A stretch of DNA of 41,377 nucleotides from the NCBI GenBank assembly GCA_027946555.1, contig JAPEVC010000283.1, positions 1-41,377 of the forward strand, read 5' to 3'. The notes beneath the pieces were generated by a model. The model was not told the origin of the DNA, did no database searches, and saw nothing but the letters and a program-made list of their open reading frames with translations. Shown in pieces: positions 18,330 to 29,443 of the stretch. Numbering within the stretch: position 1 is the stretch's first letter; every line of letters starts with the position of its first letter. The DNA is from Gnomoniopsis sp. IMI 355080. Lineage: Eukaryota; Ascomycota; Sordariomycetes; Diaporthales; Gnomoniaceae. The position numbers and the translations under genes are program-made.

Positions 18330-19933
18330 ATGATGTTCCTGCGGCGAGCACCTCGCTCTGTGCGGTTACAATGGCAGTTAGCGCATCGCATCAGTCGAGT
18401 CTCCCTCGTGTCGGGAGTCACAATCACTCCGTCAAGACCAACCCTAGAGCCGATAAGATGCGCCCCTCTCAACTCGGCAAGATGTTTTCACTCAAGTCAG
18501 AGGCTACAGGTTGTCAAGCCGGTGTTATTAGCAGATATAGGTGAAGGTATATGCACTCAATCCCTTACTTCAGTCTCATGAGACGCCGGCCAACCTCTCC
18601 CCGTGTAGGCATCGTCGAGTGCGAGATCATCCAATGGTTCGTCGAGCCCGGTGCGCGCGTCGAGGAGTTCTCGAAACTCTGCGAGGTGCAGTCCGACAAA
18701 GCGTCTGTCGAGATTACGTCTCGTTTCGCGGGAGTCGTCAAAAAGATTTACTATGAGGCTGGTGAGATGGCACGTGTCGGCAAACCCTTTGTGGATATCG
18801 ACATCCAGGGCGATGTGAGCCAGGCAGCCTTGGATGAGTTGACGCCATCTGCCCCGGAGGAGAGCGGCGAGACCTCCGCCCCAGATCCCAGAGCGGCGGA
18901 GGCCCCACAAATCCCAACAACACCGGCCGTCGCTAAAGACGGGACTGTGGAGACCACAGCGCCGAAGCCGAAGGGAAGGCATGCTGCGTTGGCGACGCCC
19001 GCGGTAAGACATCTTTGCAAGGAGTTGAAATTGGACATTTTGGAGGTTGATGGGACGGGAAAAGAGGGCCGCGTGTTGAAAGAGGACATATACAAATTCA
19101 TGGAGGCACGGAAAAGTAATTCATCGCAACCCCCAGTCGGCTCGGGAGCACCAACATCCTCAGAGGTGCAGCAAGAAACCCATCAACCGCTCACTAAGAC
19201 CCAAGAGGGCATGTTTAAGACCATGACCCGGTCACTCAATATCCCGCACTTCCTCTACGCAGACGAAATCGACTTCACCGAGCTTGCCGCCCTGCGCACA
19301 AGGCTGAACAAAGTCCTATCAGCTTCATCCTCATCCAGGGCGCCCCTTGTACCTCAGAACGAGGGTGTTTCAAAACTTTCATACCTCCCTTTCATTGTCA
19401 AGGCTGTGTCAATAGCTTTACAACAGTATCCCATTCTCAATTCCCGCATCGATGTGTCCTCGGACAAACCAGGCCTCATTTACCGAAACCAGCACAACAT
19501 AGGCGTGGCAATGGACACTCCGTCCGGTCTCCTCGTCCCTGTTATAAAGAATGTTGGCGCGCACAGCGTGCTAACTATTGCAGCTGAATTGTCCAGGCTT
19601 CAAGCGCTCGCGGTGGCGGGCAAGCTTAGCCACCAGGATATGGTGGGCGGTACCATTACTGTCAGCAACATCGGAAGCATAGGCGGGACATACTGCAGTC
19701 CCGTGATCGTGGAGGGACAGGTTGCTATCCTGGGCGTGGGGAGAATGCGTGATATGCCGGACGTGGTTGAGGACCCGGCAGGAGGATGGAAGGTGAATGG
19801 CATTAGGAAGGTGTGCAATTTCAGCTGGTCAGCGGATCATCGGGTCGTCGATGGGGCGACTATGGCAAGGGCTGCGGAAGTGGTGAGGGCATTGGTGGAA
19901 GAGCCAGATGTAATGGTTATGCATTTGCGGTGA
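18330..19933 (+). CDS. Branched-chain alpha-keto acid dehydrogenase E2 (lipoamide acyltransferase)
   Basis: Mitochondrial E2 core of the complex that oxidatively decarboxylates the 2-oxo acids of Leu, Ile and Val. Two exons, 18330-18546 and 18609-19933 (62-base intron), encode 513 residues. The Arg-rich presequence ends near RCFHSSQRL, a typical fungal matrix-processing site. The lipoyl domain follows (VVKPVLLADIGEGIVECEI, joined across the intron) with lipoyl-lysine Lys103 in EVQSDKASVE. An Asp/Pro/Ala-rich linker leads to the E3-binding domain at about 200-237 (ATPAVRHLCKEL to GRVLKEDI). The acyltransferase domain (about 260-513) has the active-site motif DHRVVDG with His483 and Asp487. A double ATG at the start makes Met1 or Met2 equivalent. 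The 2-oxoglutarate and pyruvate E2 proteins are less likely given the GIVECEIIQWFV and EVQSDKA motifs. Confidence 0.96.
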
Positions 19934-20245
19934 GGCTTGCTCCGGGATGACTCAAAGAGTAAGGACATTGGAAGCCTGCATTCAATAATATCGGGTGGAA
20001 ATACCTGAACAGGTCCTACAAGACCTTTCGTTAACAAATTGGTCGCATTCCGTCCGTACATTGGTTCACTTAATCTGTTATCTCAGGTGAGGGTTATCCA
20101 GACAATTATTCTCAAAACAAAAAGTTTCCTTTGGGAAGCCATTCTCATGGCATGGCTTCGATCCTTCTGAGATGAGTTGCTTGCCTTTTATTGTAAAGGA
20201 ACAGCCTGCCTTTCTAGCTACTAACCACTCCCTCGTGCAGTATAT

Positions 20246-20263
20246 TACCTACCTTGGTAGGTA
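20246..20263. repeat. Perfect inverted repeat
   Basis: TACCTACC and GGTAGGTA flank a two-base TT spacer. It belongs to the same family of TACCT/AGGTA motifs seen at 12.88 and 39.99 kb. Confidence 0.6.
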
Positions 20264-20725
20264 TCTAACATTCATTATCACTACCCTTGTCACAATAACT
20301 CGTGTCGGGAAGAAGTGGGTCCAAAGGTATAAGTGGACGAAATCATAGTTTGGGTGGCCACCATACAAAATAGCTGTTTGAAAAAAATAAAAAATTGTTC
20401 ATTGGGTTATCTTCTTCTAGACTACTTACTAATTCCCCTTTAATCAATCCAGGGAAAAAATTTAATGTTGTAGTAGTCTGTCTCGTGGCTTGCCATGCCT
20501 CCTCGATGATATAAGATATTTTGGTGTAGCAGTCTGAGGCTCTCTCTCCTCTGTAACTTGGGGTTTTGTATGAGCAGGACTGACCAATGTCCCTTGACAC
20601 ATATGTCCTAATATTCTGGTTTGCTAGGACCGCCAGCTCTTGCTCAAAAATGAAGCCAAAGCGACCCGGACTCGTGGATGGATGATGGATTGGGTATAGC
20701 ATGTGCATTGCTTGCACCTAAAATG

Positions 20726-20819
20726 CTTGTGTGCAACTGGGACTCGAATCCACGACGCTTGACAACCTGCACTAAGTAAGTGCAAGCAAATCACACACCA
20801 CGCCCACTCCAGCATCCAC
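20726..20819 (-). repeat. Degenerate tRNA-like segment (possible SINE head)
   Basis: On the minus strand there is an A-box-like TGCTGGAGTGGG. Next comes an arm TGCAC-TTACTTA-GTGCA with a perfect 5-bp stem and a 7-base loop, an anticodon-arm geometry (ACT at the anticodon place). A 15-base extra arm follows, then a T-arm with a B-box GGATTCGAGTCCC whose stem has one mismatch near the loop. The D-arm region is about ten bases too long and the acceptor does not pair, so this is not a functional tRNA. The layout resembles a class II (Ser/Leu-type) tRNA relic or a tRNA-derived SINE. Confidence 0.35.
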
Positions 20820-20862
20820 CCAGGTGCCAAGGTCCAATATGTTAGCAGGAGGAAAGTTATTA

Positions 20863-21483
20863 CTAGGGATCTTCATCATTATTGTCATTGTGTAAGCATT
20901 CCTTTTTGACTCTGCTGTCTGCTTTGAGAAGATGCTGCTTCCTAGCGTCAGGCCCCTTCCCCCATCGTCTTGCTACCTGGGCCACGGATCCCATTATGCT
21001 CTCAACCTGCAAGAAAACCCACCAAATAACAACACAAGTCCCTCCTACGCTGTGTGATCTAAGATTTGGTGGAGTTAGTGGCCTGACACGAACCAGATCA
21101 TCTACCTGTTCATCATTGCCCTCAGATATCTTATGATTGTTCCTTTTTGCAAGAGCACCAGCGTCATGAACCTTGTGCCTGCTCCCCCCCCCCCAACAAG
21201 CCATCTACAGACATCACAATTCCATGAACTCTATGCAATGACTTCCCGCCCAGAACCTGAATAAGTCCTGGTACATCTCTATACATTGGCCATCTGCGGT
21301 ATTTTTGGATTGGAGGGTGTGCGGTGCTGTCTTCCTACTGGGGGCTCTCTCCCAGAAAGCCTTGGCATATACTTGCCCCCTTACTATATAGCTGCAGGTG
21401 AGAGATGACGGAATGTATCCCCTCCCAGCCCCTGAGCGCATTGGAAGGAATGTCAGGATGCAGGTTCTTAACATGGCTGCCAA
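20863..21483 (-). pseudogene. Interrupted open frame of unknown origin
   Basis: Two minus-strand open stretches (21483-21214 and 21204-20863) lie in the same frame, separated only by a TGA and a TAG a few codons apart and followed by a G11 run. The second part ends in a charged tail (NDNNDEDP). I recognise no domain. It could be a relic of an element's coding region or chance. Confidence 0.22.
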
Positions 21484-22643
21484 TGGGATAATTTGTGAAG
21501 CTCTATTACCAAGCTATTCAAACAGACGTGGCTCGAATGGACATTCAGTGTATATATTGATGGCGGATGACTGCATATTTGTTGAGACCTGTTGCTGAAG
21601 AGGGGAAATTGTGCCAGAGTGCTTGGTGCTGAATGCGTCGATATCATCAAAGGATGACGAGGACGTCTACTGAAAACGTGGTCATGTGAGCCTCCACCAG
21701 GCACACCTCACATCGACCTGTTGTTGCACAACGTATTGATGTCTGCAGCAAAACCGGATCCATCGCCCTTGACCTTGACTACCGACATATCCCCAATAAT
21801 TCCTATTTGCCTACTGCCAATACCTGGTTCGTCCCTCGATCATGAGACTTCGCTCGCCACACCTGCAAAATGCGGAGAATAGCCAGCGATGCTTCTCGGG
21901 AGGTCACAGCCTCTCTCGTTTTCGTCTTTCTCTGCATTCGTACCAGCGGAATCTCCAGTGCTGCCCCGGCAGTCGGTCCGAAAACGCAAGGAACATATTC
22001 TCTTGGCTTCGATTTCCTCTACGCATCGGAATGCATGAGATCTTGCAGGGGCCGTGGTAGTAACGAGGTAACGTCAACCCGCGAAGTTTAATCAACTGCC
22101 TGATATTGACGTAGTAATTGGACTCTTATATCCCACTCTCTGGTGGCCGCGCATCTCCGCTGAACCAAACGTGGTTGTATACCATCAACATACACCTCCC
22201 TCTTGCTACCCGCAAATGCCGCCAAACCCAGCCATCTGTCAATAGATAAAAATATTTGAGACTCCTTCTTCCCCGGGAAGATGTTGTGCGCTTCTGCGCG
22301 AAGTGGCCGCGGCTCCTTGTGAACGCCTGTGACTTATTGTGAAAAGTGAGGCTGCAGAGGCTTTGCAGCCATGATCGGTCCCCATGCTCCCCCTCCCTTG
22401 GTATTCCAAAACTGGTCGTGAGTCCCTGTTGCTTTTCGCCTCCCATGATTTGTGCTGTGTGCTGAGGGGAGACAAAAAAAAAAAACCAAAAAAAAGTGAA
22501 TTTGTTTTGAGAAAAGCAAAACAAGACCAAAGACAAAAGTAAAGATCAATACAAAACAAGGATGCAAATGGACGTGAGCCCCCGGTATCGTGTATGATAG
22601 GCGGATGTAAGGTCTAGAGTGTTCGAAATCAGATGGCTCGTAG

Positions 22644-23418
22644 TCAGAGGTCGTTCGCAAGCTTGCTAACAACCCTGCTGAGTGCTTCTTCGCAGACTTT
22701 TTCCGGAGAAGGAGTAACATCCACGCAGATGCAGTCATGCTCGTCGGGCATCGGTGGCTCCAGGACAGCAAGCTGGCTGTGGACCATGCTGGCCCCCATG
22801 TAGTGGCCCTTCCGGTTCGCGACTCTTTCTTGCAGCACCGCCTCCGGTGCGTCGAGGTAAATAAAGTGGATCTGCAAGTCCGGAGAGAAATACTTCGCTA
22901 CGCGGATCACGTCCCGATATTTGCGCTTCAATGCCGAGCAGGTCACCACAACTCCGTCGTGGCCGGCTGCGACTTGTTTCAGGGCCTCCTCGCGAAGCCG
23001 CGTGAGCCAGTCCCACCGATCTGCGTCTGTGAGAGGCTGTCCAGACGCCATCTTGGCGACATTTTCTGCGGGGTGGAACTGATGAGTTGTTAATATCATC
23101 GACACTATGGTTACCACTTGGCTGCTTGTCACTCACATCATCTCCTTCTATGTATGGCAAATCCAATTGACTGGCGACGTATTGCGCAACTGTGGTCTTG
23201 CCACACCCAGCGGGACCGGTGACGAGCCAGACATGATGATGTGCTGGCCGTAGTTGGAGCTCTGGGGTCTTGGTCATGTTGCCGTTTATGCTTCTGTCCG
23301 CAGTTTTCGATGACCTCACCGGCTTGGAGGAGACCATGGCTAGTCGATTGGTCGTGATGTTGGTCGGTGATGCTGGAGGTTGTCCGTTGATGGACACGGG
23401 GTTGTCGTAGGAAAGCAT
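22644..23418 (-). CDS. Gluconokinase
   Basis: Phosphorylates D-gluconate to 6-phosphogluconate for the pentose phosphate pathway. Two minus-strand exons, 23418-23137 and 23078-22644 (58-base intron), encode 238 residues. The Walker A loop GPAGCGKTT is at 68-76. It is followed by DLPYIEGDDFHPAENVAKMA, which the splice joins at GDD/FHP and which is a hallmark of gluconokinases. DADRWDWLTRL, VVTCSALKRKYRD, IYLDAPEAVLQERVANRKGHYM and a C-terminal VDVTPSPE block complete the family pattern. The first 47 residues are Ser/Asn/Pro-rich and not part of the kinase fold. A second in-frame Met at position 48 (ATG at 23277) gives 191 residues, closer to the usual length, so the start is open. No carbohydrate genes lie next to it. 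Confidence 0.93.
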
Positions 23419-25850
23419 AGTGGCTAGCTTTATAATAAGGAGGATCTTGCGATTTGTTTGGCGGTCATCAAAGGTGTTTGTTGTGTTGTGTAAGGAGTAG
23501 CCTTGGTAATACGACGCTATCTTCGCATTCTTCCTCCTTCTGACCCCAATGTATGTGTGTGCCTTGGGGTACAAGTGGTATAAGTCGCAGGGCGGGAAAG
23601 GAGGACCGGTTGTGTGTACGGCAAACAGGCTGTGGCTCGATGTGTTTTAGACAGGTGAGAATCCGCGGGGTGTCTAGAATATTACCGTCGGATACAAAGA
23701 ACGTGAGAGGAATGACTAGAAGTTGGAAAGACACCGAGACCGTGGGCGCGGGATGAGCACCGGACTGCCTTGGTAATTATATCGTACAACTTAGGCTGAG
23801 ACAGGCCGGCCCTGTCGACCGCTTGGTCACTGCCGTCACTTGGAGGTAAAACCCCAGCTTGTTCCTGGACGGGTTTGGGGGCACCCAGCAAGGATCGGGG
23901 AATGCCAGAAGTTTCCGCAAGTACTTGTGGGGGGTGACAGTACTTCCAAGCGTTGAAACCCCCGGGTTCTCAGCTGAGTTCCCCCGTGCAATCCCACCGT
24001 GGTGGTAAGTAACATCTGAGGTTCATCTTGGTCGTCAACTGTCAAACTATGGTCTATGCTTTGTACACACACAATTGACGGGATAACTTGGCATAGGCAG
24101 ACAGCATAATCGACGGTAATGCTTCGCAGCAAGCAGCAAACAGCAAACAGCAAGTGTTTTCGTATCCACGCCCCTAGAGACTTAGGTAGGCCAGTAGGTG
24201 TGGGGAGGAAAGACGGTCAATCCGTGCGGGAGCTCCTCCCGTGTGAGAGCTCCTCTATTGTCACAAAAATGGTCAGGTGGACGCTCGTACCAACATACTG
24301 CGTAGTTCAAGGCTTCACCCCAGGCTGCGCGTGAGGGAAGGTTCTTGTACATAGTACACCAGGATACAAGGGGCTGTCAGGGCTGCCAGGGCTCTTGTCC
24401 TGACGCAATTTTTGGTCTGGAGAAGCGCGGGATGGGTTGTGCATATGTGGGGACCCAGGAACACCCCGTTGCCGAGACCTACCTGCCACGCCCGCAACGT
24501 GCGAAGGTGACCAACCATCTGTATCTAATTGGCAGTAAGGGTTGCACGGTCTGACAGCACGGTGGAAGAAGCATGACCTTGATGCAGCATCGCAGATGCA
24601 GAAGAGGTCCGTACATGGTAGTTGGCACGCGGGCTTGAGGACCAGGAAGCAACGGCGCTTTGAGACCAAGGACGGCGAAAATTTCTCAGCTGGGATACCG
24701 GTGGATGCGGGAATTGAAATTGGGATGGCAAATGGTAATGTCGCGTGGGGGTCATGCACCCTGGCGGAGTCTGGGGATCCAGCGTTCCAAAAGCTTCCAG
24801 AATCCACAGTCCTTCTCTCCGGCTGAAATCGCAGGGGCGGGCGCCCAACGAGCCAGCGAGCAGCGGGCCACAGAGGCCCCGAGTCTTCGGCAACAGCGAA
24901 CATTGGTGGGACTTGGGCTGGCCTCAGCTGGCTCAGCTTATATACATTCCAAGCAGACGTGGTGACTGCCGCAAGGCATGACCAGCTGCCTGACTGACTG
25001 ACTTGCATTCTGCCGCTGCGGAGTCCGACGGCATGCGAGGCCCGACAGTGCCTTGGTTTTGATTGAGCCGGCAGCTGGCTGAAGAACAGCTTTGGCTCAC
25101 CGGAGAGCGGGGCCGTGTTCTCTGTGAGGTGTCCCGCGGATCACCAGGCCCGTGGTTGGTCCCCGACACGAGGCTCCGTCACGAATCAGACTCAGCATCT
25201 CGCAGGAAGACGCAAAGTTCCATTTTCTGACATATTTGACGCAGTATAGAGCGATTTCTGGCTCGATAGCAGTCGAAAATGGCGCAGGAGACAAAGTTGT
25301 GAAGGAGATGGATGTTCCCCCCACCCCCACGCGCTGCGCCGAGTCGATGGAACAAGGGCCGACCTTTCCAGTGAGCTGCAACAGTGCAGAAGTTCCCGAT
25401 CCGGTTATTTTCGGCCAAGACTGCTGGATCCGGGTTGCATCAGTGAGACGCGCTTTACTGACCGGTGAGTCTGCACGAGGTGGTACTGCCCAGTCATGTG
25501 CAGCACGGAGAAGGGGATTTTGAATGCTCACTGGTGACATACCTACATACCTACATACCTGTGTAGATAGAATTGGATTCTTCGGGCGAGCCATGTTGTC
25601 GGCGCACGTAGATATTGGCAAAGACGGAAGTCCTCTGACTCAGCTCCACTCGGGGCTTTACTTCCGATTGACCAGCCCTACCGCACCTTCCCAATGCAAG
25701 CCGATCCCTGCATGAGCTTGTGTGAGTTTGCAGGTGGAACGAGCAGTTGCTTCCTATGACGACGTGCCAAACCTCGTGGTGCGTGATACGCACTTTCACA
25801 ACACGCTGCTTCCTCTCAACAGACCAATCCGCTCTGCAAGAAATTCAGGT
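23419..25850. other. 2.4-kb divergent region between gluconokinase and HEM14
   Basis: Holds the promoters of both genes. Simple features are a short CAGCAAA-type repeat near 24125-24155, a C-to-T-rich patch and (ACATACCT)3 at 25537-25560. Several open frames between 24.3 and 25.6 kb overlap on both strands and carry no motif, so I called none. Confidence 0.5.
25537..25560. repeat. (ACATACCT)3 tandem repeat
   Basis: Three exact copies of an 8-bp unit lie 290 bp before the HEM14 start codon. They may be a length-variable promoter element. Confidence 0.75.
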
Positions 25851-27962
25851 ATGCTCTCGCAAGTCTCCACCGGGGCTTCGCGGGCTTCGTTGTTATCACG
25901 GCTCTACTTGTCCGCCTCGACCCCAGTCAGGCTCATCCGCCGGTCGTCTCGGTCATGCGCCGTCCAACAGCGCAGCCTCTCTTCGAGATCCGGCCTTCCC
26001 GCACACGCGACGATCTTTGAGACACCAACCAAGAGATCCATTCGATCCTCGGCCAGGCTGCATGTGCGCAGATATGCTTCTGTAGCAGAAGCTGGCGTCC
26101 AATTACCCAAAGATATCGCCGTCCTTGGAGGTGGCCTGACCGGACTGACCACTGCCTACTACCTCACGCGCTTCCACCCAGACGCCAACATCACCGTCTA
26201 CGAGGCCGCTGATAGGCTAGGAGGTTGGGTAGATACGGAGCGTGTTGATGTCAAGACTCAAGACGGCAAGCATGCAACTATCAGCTTTGAACGTGGTGCG
26301 CGCACCATTGCCCCGCAGTCTTCGATGGGTCGATGGGAGGACTTCGTCTTCTTCGACTTGGTATGATGGCACTTCTCTCTGCCTCGCCAAAAGAGGACCC
26401 CTTGCTGATCCGATCCTGCACAGATCGATCAACTGGGTCTCCTGCGTCACCCTGAAACCACTCCCTATGCCGTCCCCAAGTTCGACCCGATCCTGAACAA
26501 GCGCTACATTTACTATCCTGACTATCTGGTAGAGATGCCACGTCCCTCCTCGCCCAACGCGTCACCTCTATCTAAAATATCCTGGTGGTTGCGTACAATA
26601 CCCAAACTACTGACGGAACCTGCGTTTAAGGGTTTGCCTAAGACCATCTGGCCCCTGGTGACCAAAGAAGTTGAAGCATCAAATAAATTCAAGATGGCCA
26701 GGGCTGAAGATCGGAATGGTACCGCGAGATACGCAGTTGCTGATCATACAGATGTCTCGGTCGGCGAGTTCTTTTCGCGCCATATTGGCAGCCCTGATTT
26801 GGTCAACAACTTAATGTCGGCTTTGTTCCATGGCATCTGGGGCGGCGACATTTGGAAATTGAGCGTGGCCGAAACCACCATGCAAAACTTTTTCTTGCAA
26901 ACGCAATACTTTGGGTCCTCACTCATCCCGGTCAAGGAACATGACTACAGTTCTGGCAAGGACATTTTCATAAGAAACCCCGCCGTGGTTGAAATTATGG
27001 AACAGTATGGCCCTGATTGTTCGTACATCGGTTTCCACAATGGTTTCAGTGCTCTCCCGGAAGCCTTGGCCAGTGCTTTGAAATCCAATCGTAAGGTAAC
27101 TATCAAGACGGGTAACCCCGTGAGTGCCATACGATATGATGCGGCGGAGGGCAAGGCTGTAGTAGACTCATCAAACGAGACGCACAAGTACGACAAGGTC
27201 GTATCGAGTCTGTACAGCGGCACCCTCGCCAAATTGACAGGCGGCTCTCTGCCCTCACTGGAGAAAAGCACAGCTGTCACTATACAAATCGTCAATCTAT
27301 GGTATCCAAACCCAGATCTCACAGCTCGTACCCCAGGCTTCGGCTACCTCATTCCACAGTCCGTTGCCGCAGACAAAAATCCACACGCTGCGCTTGGCGT
27401 CATCTTCGATTCTGACCGCGACGCAGTGGCCGGAACCGCAGAATACACCGCTGCACCAGGGACAAAATTGACAGTCATGCTAGGCGGCCATTACTGGGAC
27501 TACCTCGATCCCGAATCCTGGCCTACCGCAGAGGAAGCCACTGCAATGGCCATCGACACTGTTGAGCGTCAACTCGGTATTCCTTCTACCGAGACTGTAT
27601 ATACTTCTACCAAGGTCTGCCGCGAGTGTATCCCGCAACATGTAGTAGGACATCGCGCGCGCATGGCCCAAGCACACACCGAGCTGTACAATGATTTCCG
27701 CGGCACCTTAGCCGTGGTGGGCGGCTCATATACCTCACCAGGCGTCCTGCCTACCCTCAAGGCCGCGCGTGATATGGCCCTCCAAGTTGCTGGACAGGGT
27801 TATAAGGACGATGCTAGGGGCACCGAGAGTCAGCTGACGCATGTGGGTCAGACGGGTTTGGCAAGATTCCATGGGAGGAACGAGAAGTTCCGGTTTGTGC
27901 CACGCGTGATACTGCCTTTCCGGGGCCAAATGAAGCATAGGGCTTTCAATTGGAAGACATAA
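25851..27962 (+). CDS. Protoporphyrinogen oxidase, mitochondrial
   Basis: FAD enzyme that oxidises protoporphyrinogen IX to protoporphyrin IX, the penultimate step of heme synthesis, on the outer face of the inner mitochondrial membrane. Two exons, 25851-26360 and 26424-27962 (63-base intron), encode 682 residues. The first 78 residues are Arg/Ser-rich with almost no acidic residues and end in HVRRYAS, a long mitochondrial presequence. The FAD Rossmann motif IAVLGGGLTGL is at about 89-99, with VYEAADRLGGW behind it. FERGARTI (GxR loop), SALFHGIWGGD and LAVVGGSYTSPGVLPTLKAA (C-terminal FAD contact) follow. About 49 residues follow the FAD contact (VGQTGLARF, RVILPFRG); I recall similar tails in fungal homologues. 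Splicing joins FFDL to IDQLGLL exactly. Convergent with the large zinc-finger gene. Confidence 0.95.
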
Positions 27963-29443
27963 GGCCCGCAGGTACGGTCAATTAGTGGCTAATAAGACCA
28001 TGTATCGAGCCACAACGCATGCGAAGTCCAGCTCGTTGCGAGCATGTCCTACTCTCCGCGGTCACTTAGTCAATGGTGTGCCTTGGGCTGGGTTTTTAGG
28101 CGCGGTGCGTATTGGCTGTGGCCCGAAACATTAACGTATTAAGGAACTTTATATACCGATCGTGCGTGTATCTACCGCAGCAACATACCGCCATATTCGT
28201 GCCATCTTCGAAGGGTTGTCCATGAGGAAATATTTTGGCCTTTTGAAAAGTGAGGTTTCGTCGGCAAGGAAAATTTGCATAGCACCGGTGTACGAATAGA
28301 GACGATAAACTCATCAGGCAAAGCCTTCGTGAAGCAACTGCACCAACATCAAGACTGCACTTTCGAGTTTTGTCAACTTTGCCAACCAGGAAGTATCTAA
28401 TAAGCGTGACAACCTGAAGCAGCAAGGTAGTGTGCGTAGTTCCAGTACTGGAATAAACTTCACAGGAAAAATGTGAAAACGTCGCAGAGTACCCGTCGAA
28501 AGTTGGAAAGTCATTGTGGACACGGATCATAGTTTGTGAAGGTACTGTACAACCCTACCAGCCCCCTGTACGTATTGCCACTCTCGAAAACTAAGGTGCC
28601 CTCTTCTTATTCTGCTCTATTGGTTGAACTCGGATGAAAGCTACGACATGTCTTGTCCCCGAGCTGAATCTGTTCGAAAGGCAAACAAACAAAATCTCTT
28701 CTATCTCCAAGTACGCCAAGATCCTATGCATCGTCGTCTCCATAGCGCATCTTGAAGAAAATCACAAAGGTACTAAACACGGGGTGCTCGGCCGAGTGAG
28801 ACAAGTGACATCCAGAACCTTTTCATGGAGATCGAGCTTATGATTCAGGATGAAACTTTGTAGGATGCCATCGAATCTTTCAATGGGCAGTAGTAAGTTT
28901 AGGAGATGATGATCAAGAGGACTATTGCTACTGTAGAAGATCAAGTCTTGCTTGTGCGATATAATTTAGTGTAAGTTTCGGACTTCATCCTCACATATAC
29001 CCTTTTGAGGGGATCAAGTTGTGTCCGAACAAAGAGATGCCAAAAAATGGCGTCTCATCCTAGGTTCTAAGGCCGCGGGCATTTGAAATTGCCCCCGGTC
29101 TGAAGGGTTTAAGAGATGATAGGAAAGGAGTGACAGTTCTAGACGTGAGAGTCAAAATCTGGTGAATAGATGATTACATTATTTGTAAATACGTTAATCG
29201 GGGTGACACATTCAACCCACATTGTACATCTTTGTACACCAGAATACCTGATCACGTTGTATGGCAAGCCATCTCGGCAGCGCGTATCGTAATCTCATAT
29301 CTCGCTTTCGTGTGTTACATATACTGGTAGCACCAAGTTCTATGAATGATAGTTGAGAAGAATAAGTGGTGTATACAAGTAGACGATTTGTGTGAAGAGA
29401 GAGAAAGACAGGGAGAGGGGAGGGAGGTCACAGCTGATGGTCA
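27963..29443. other. 1.5-kb convergent intergenic stretch, no gene seen
   Basis: 3' flanks of HEM14 and of the large zinc-finger gene. Minus-strand open frames around 28.1-28.5 kb have no motif. Nothing further was seen. Confidence 0.5.

Larger units (their letters stand above)
19934..22643. other. 2.7-kb gene-free stretch, possibly holding a decayed element
   Basis: Both flanking genes end here. The segment 20.3-21.7 kb looks less GC-rich than its neighbours and holds a tRNA-like segment, an interrupted minus-strand frame and an 11-base C run. A perfect inverted repeat (TACCTACC-TT-GGTAGGTA, 20246-20263) lies at its left side. Near 22470-22560 there are A-rich tracts. I found no terminal repeats, transposase or reverse transcriptase motif. 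Confidence 0.45.

Noticed and set aside
22126..22771. Overlapping minus-strand open frames behind gluconokinase
   Set aside because: They read through A/T homopolymers and the 3' flank; no motif, and one frame overlaps the real gene.
24307..25008. 233-codon minus-strand open frame with an ATG
   Set aside because: Pro/Ser/Cys-rich translation without domains, overlapped by open frames on the other strand; the length is not exceptional for GC-balanced DNA of this extent.
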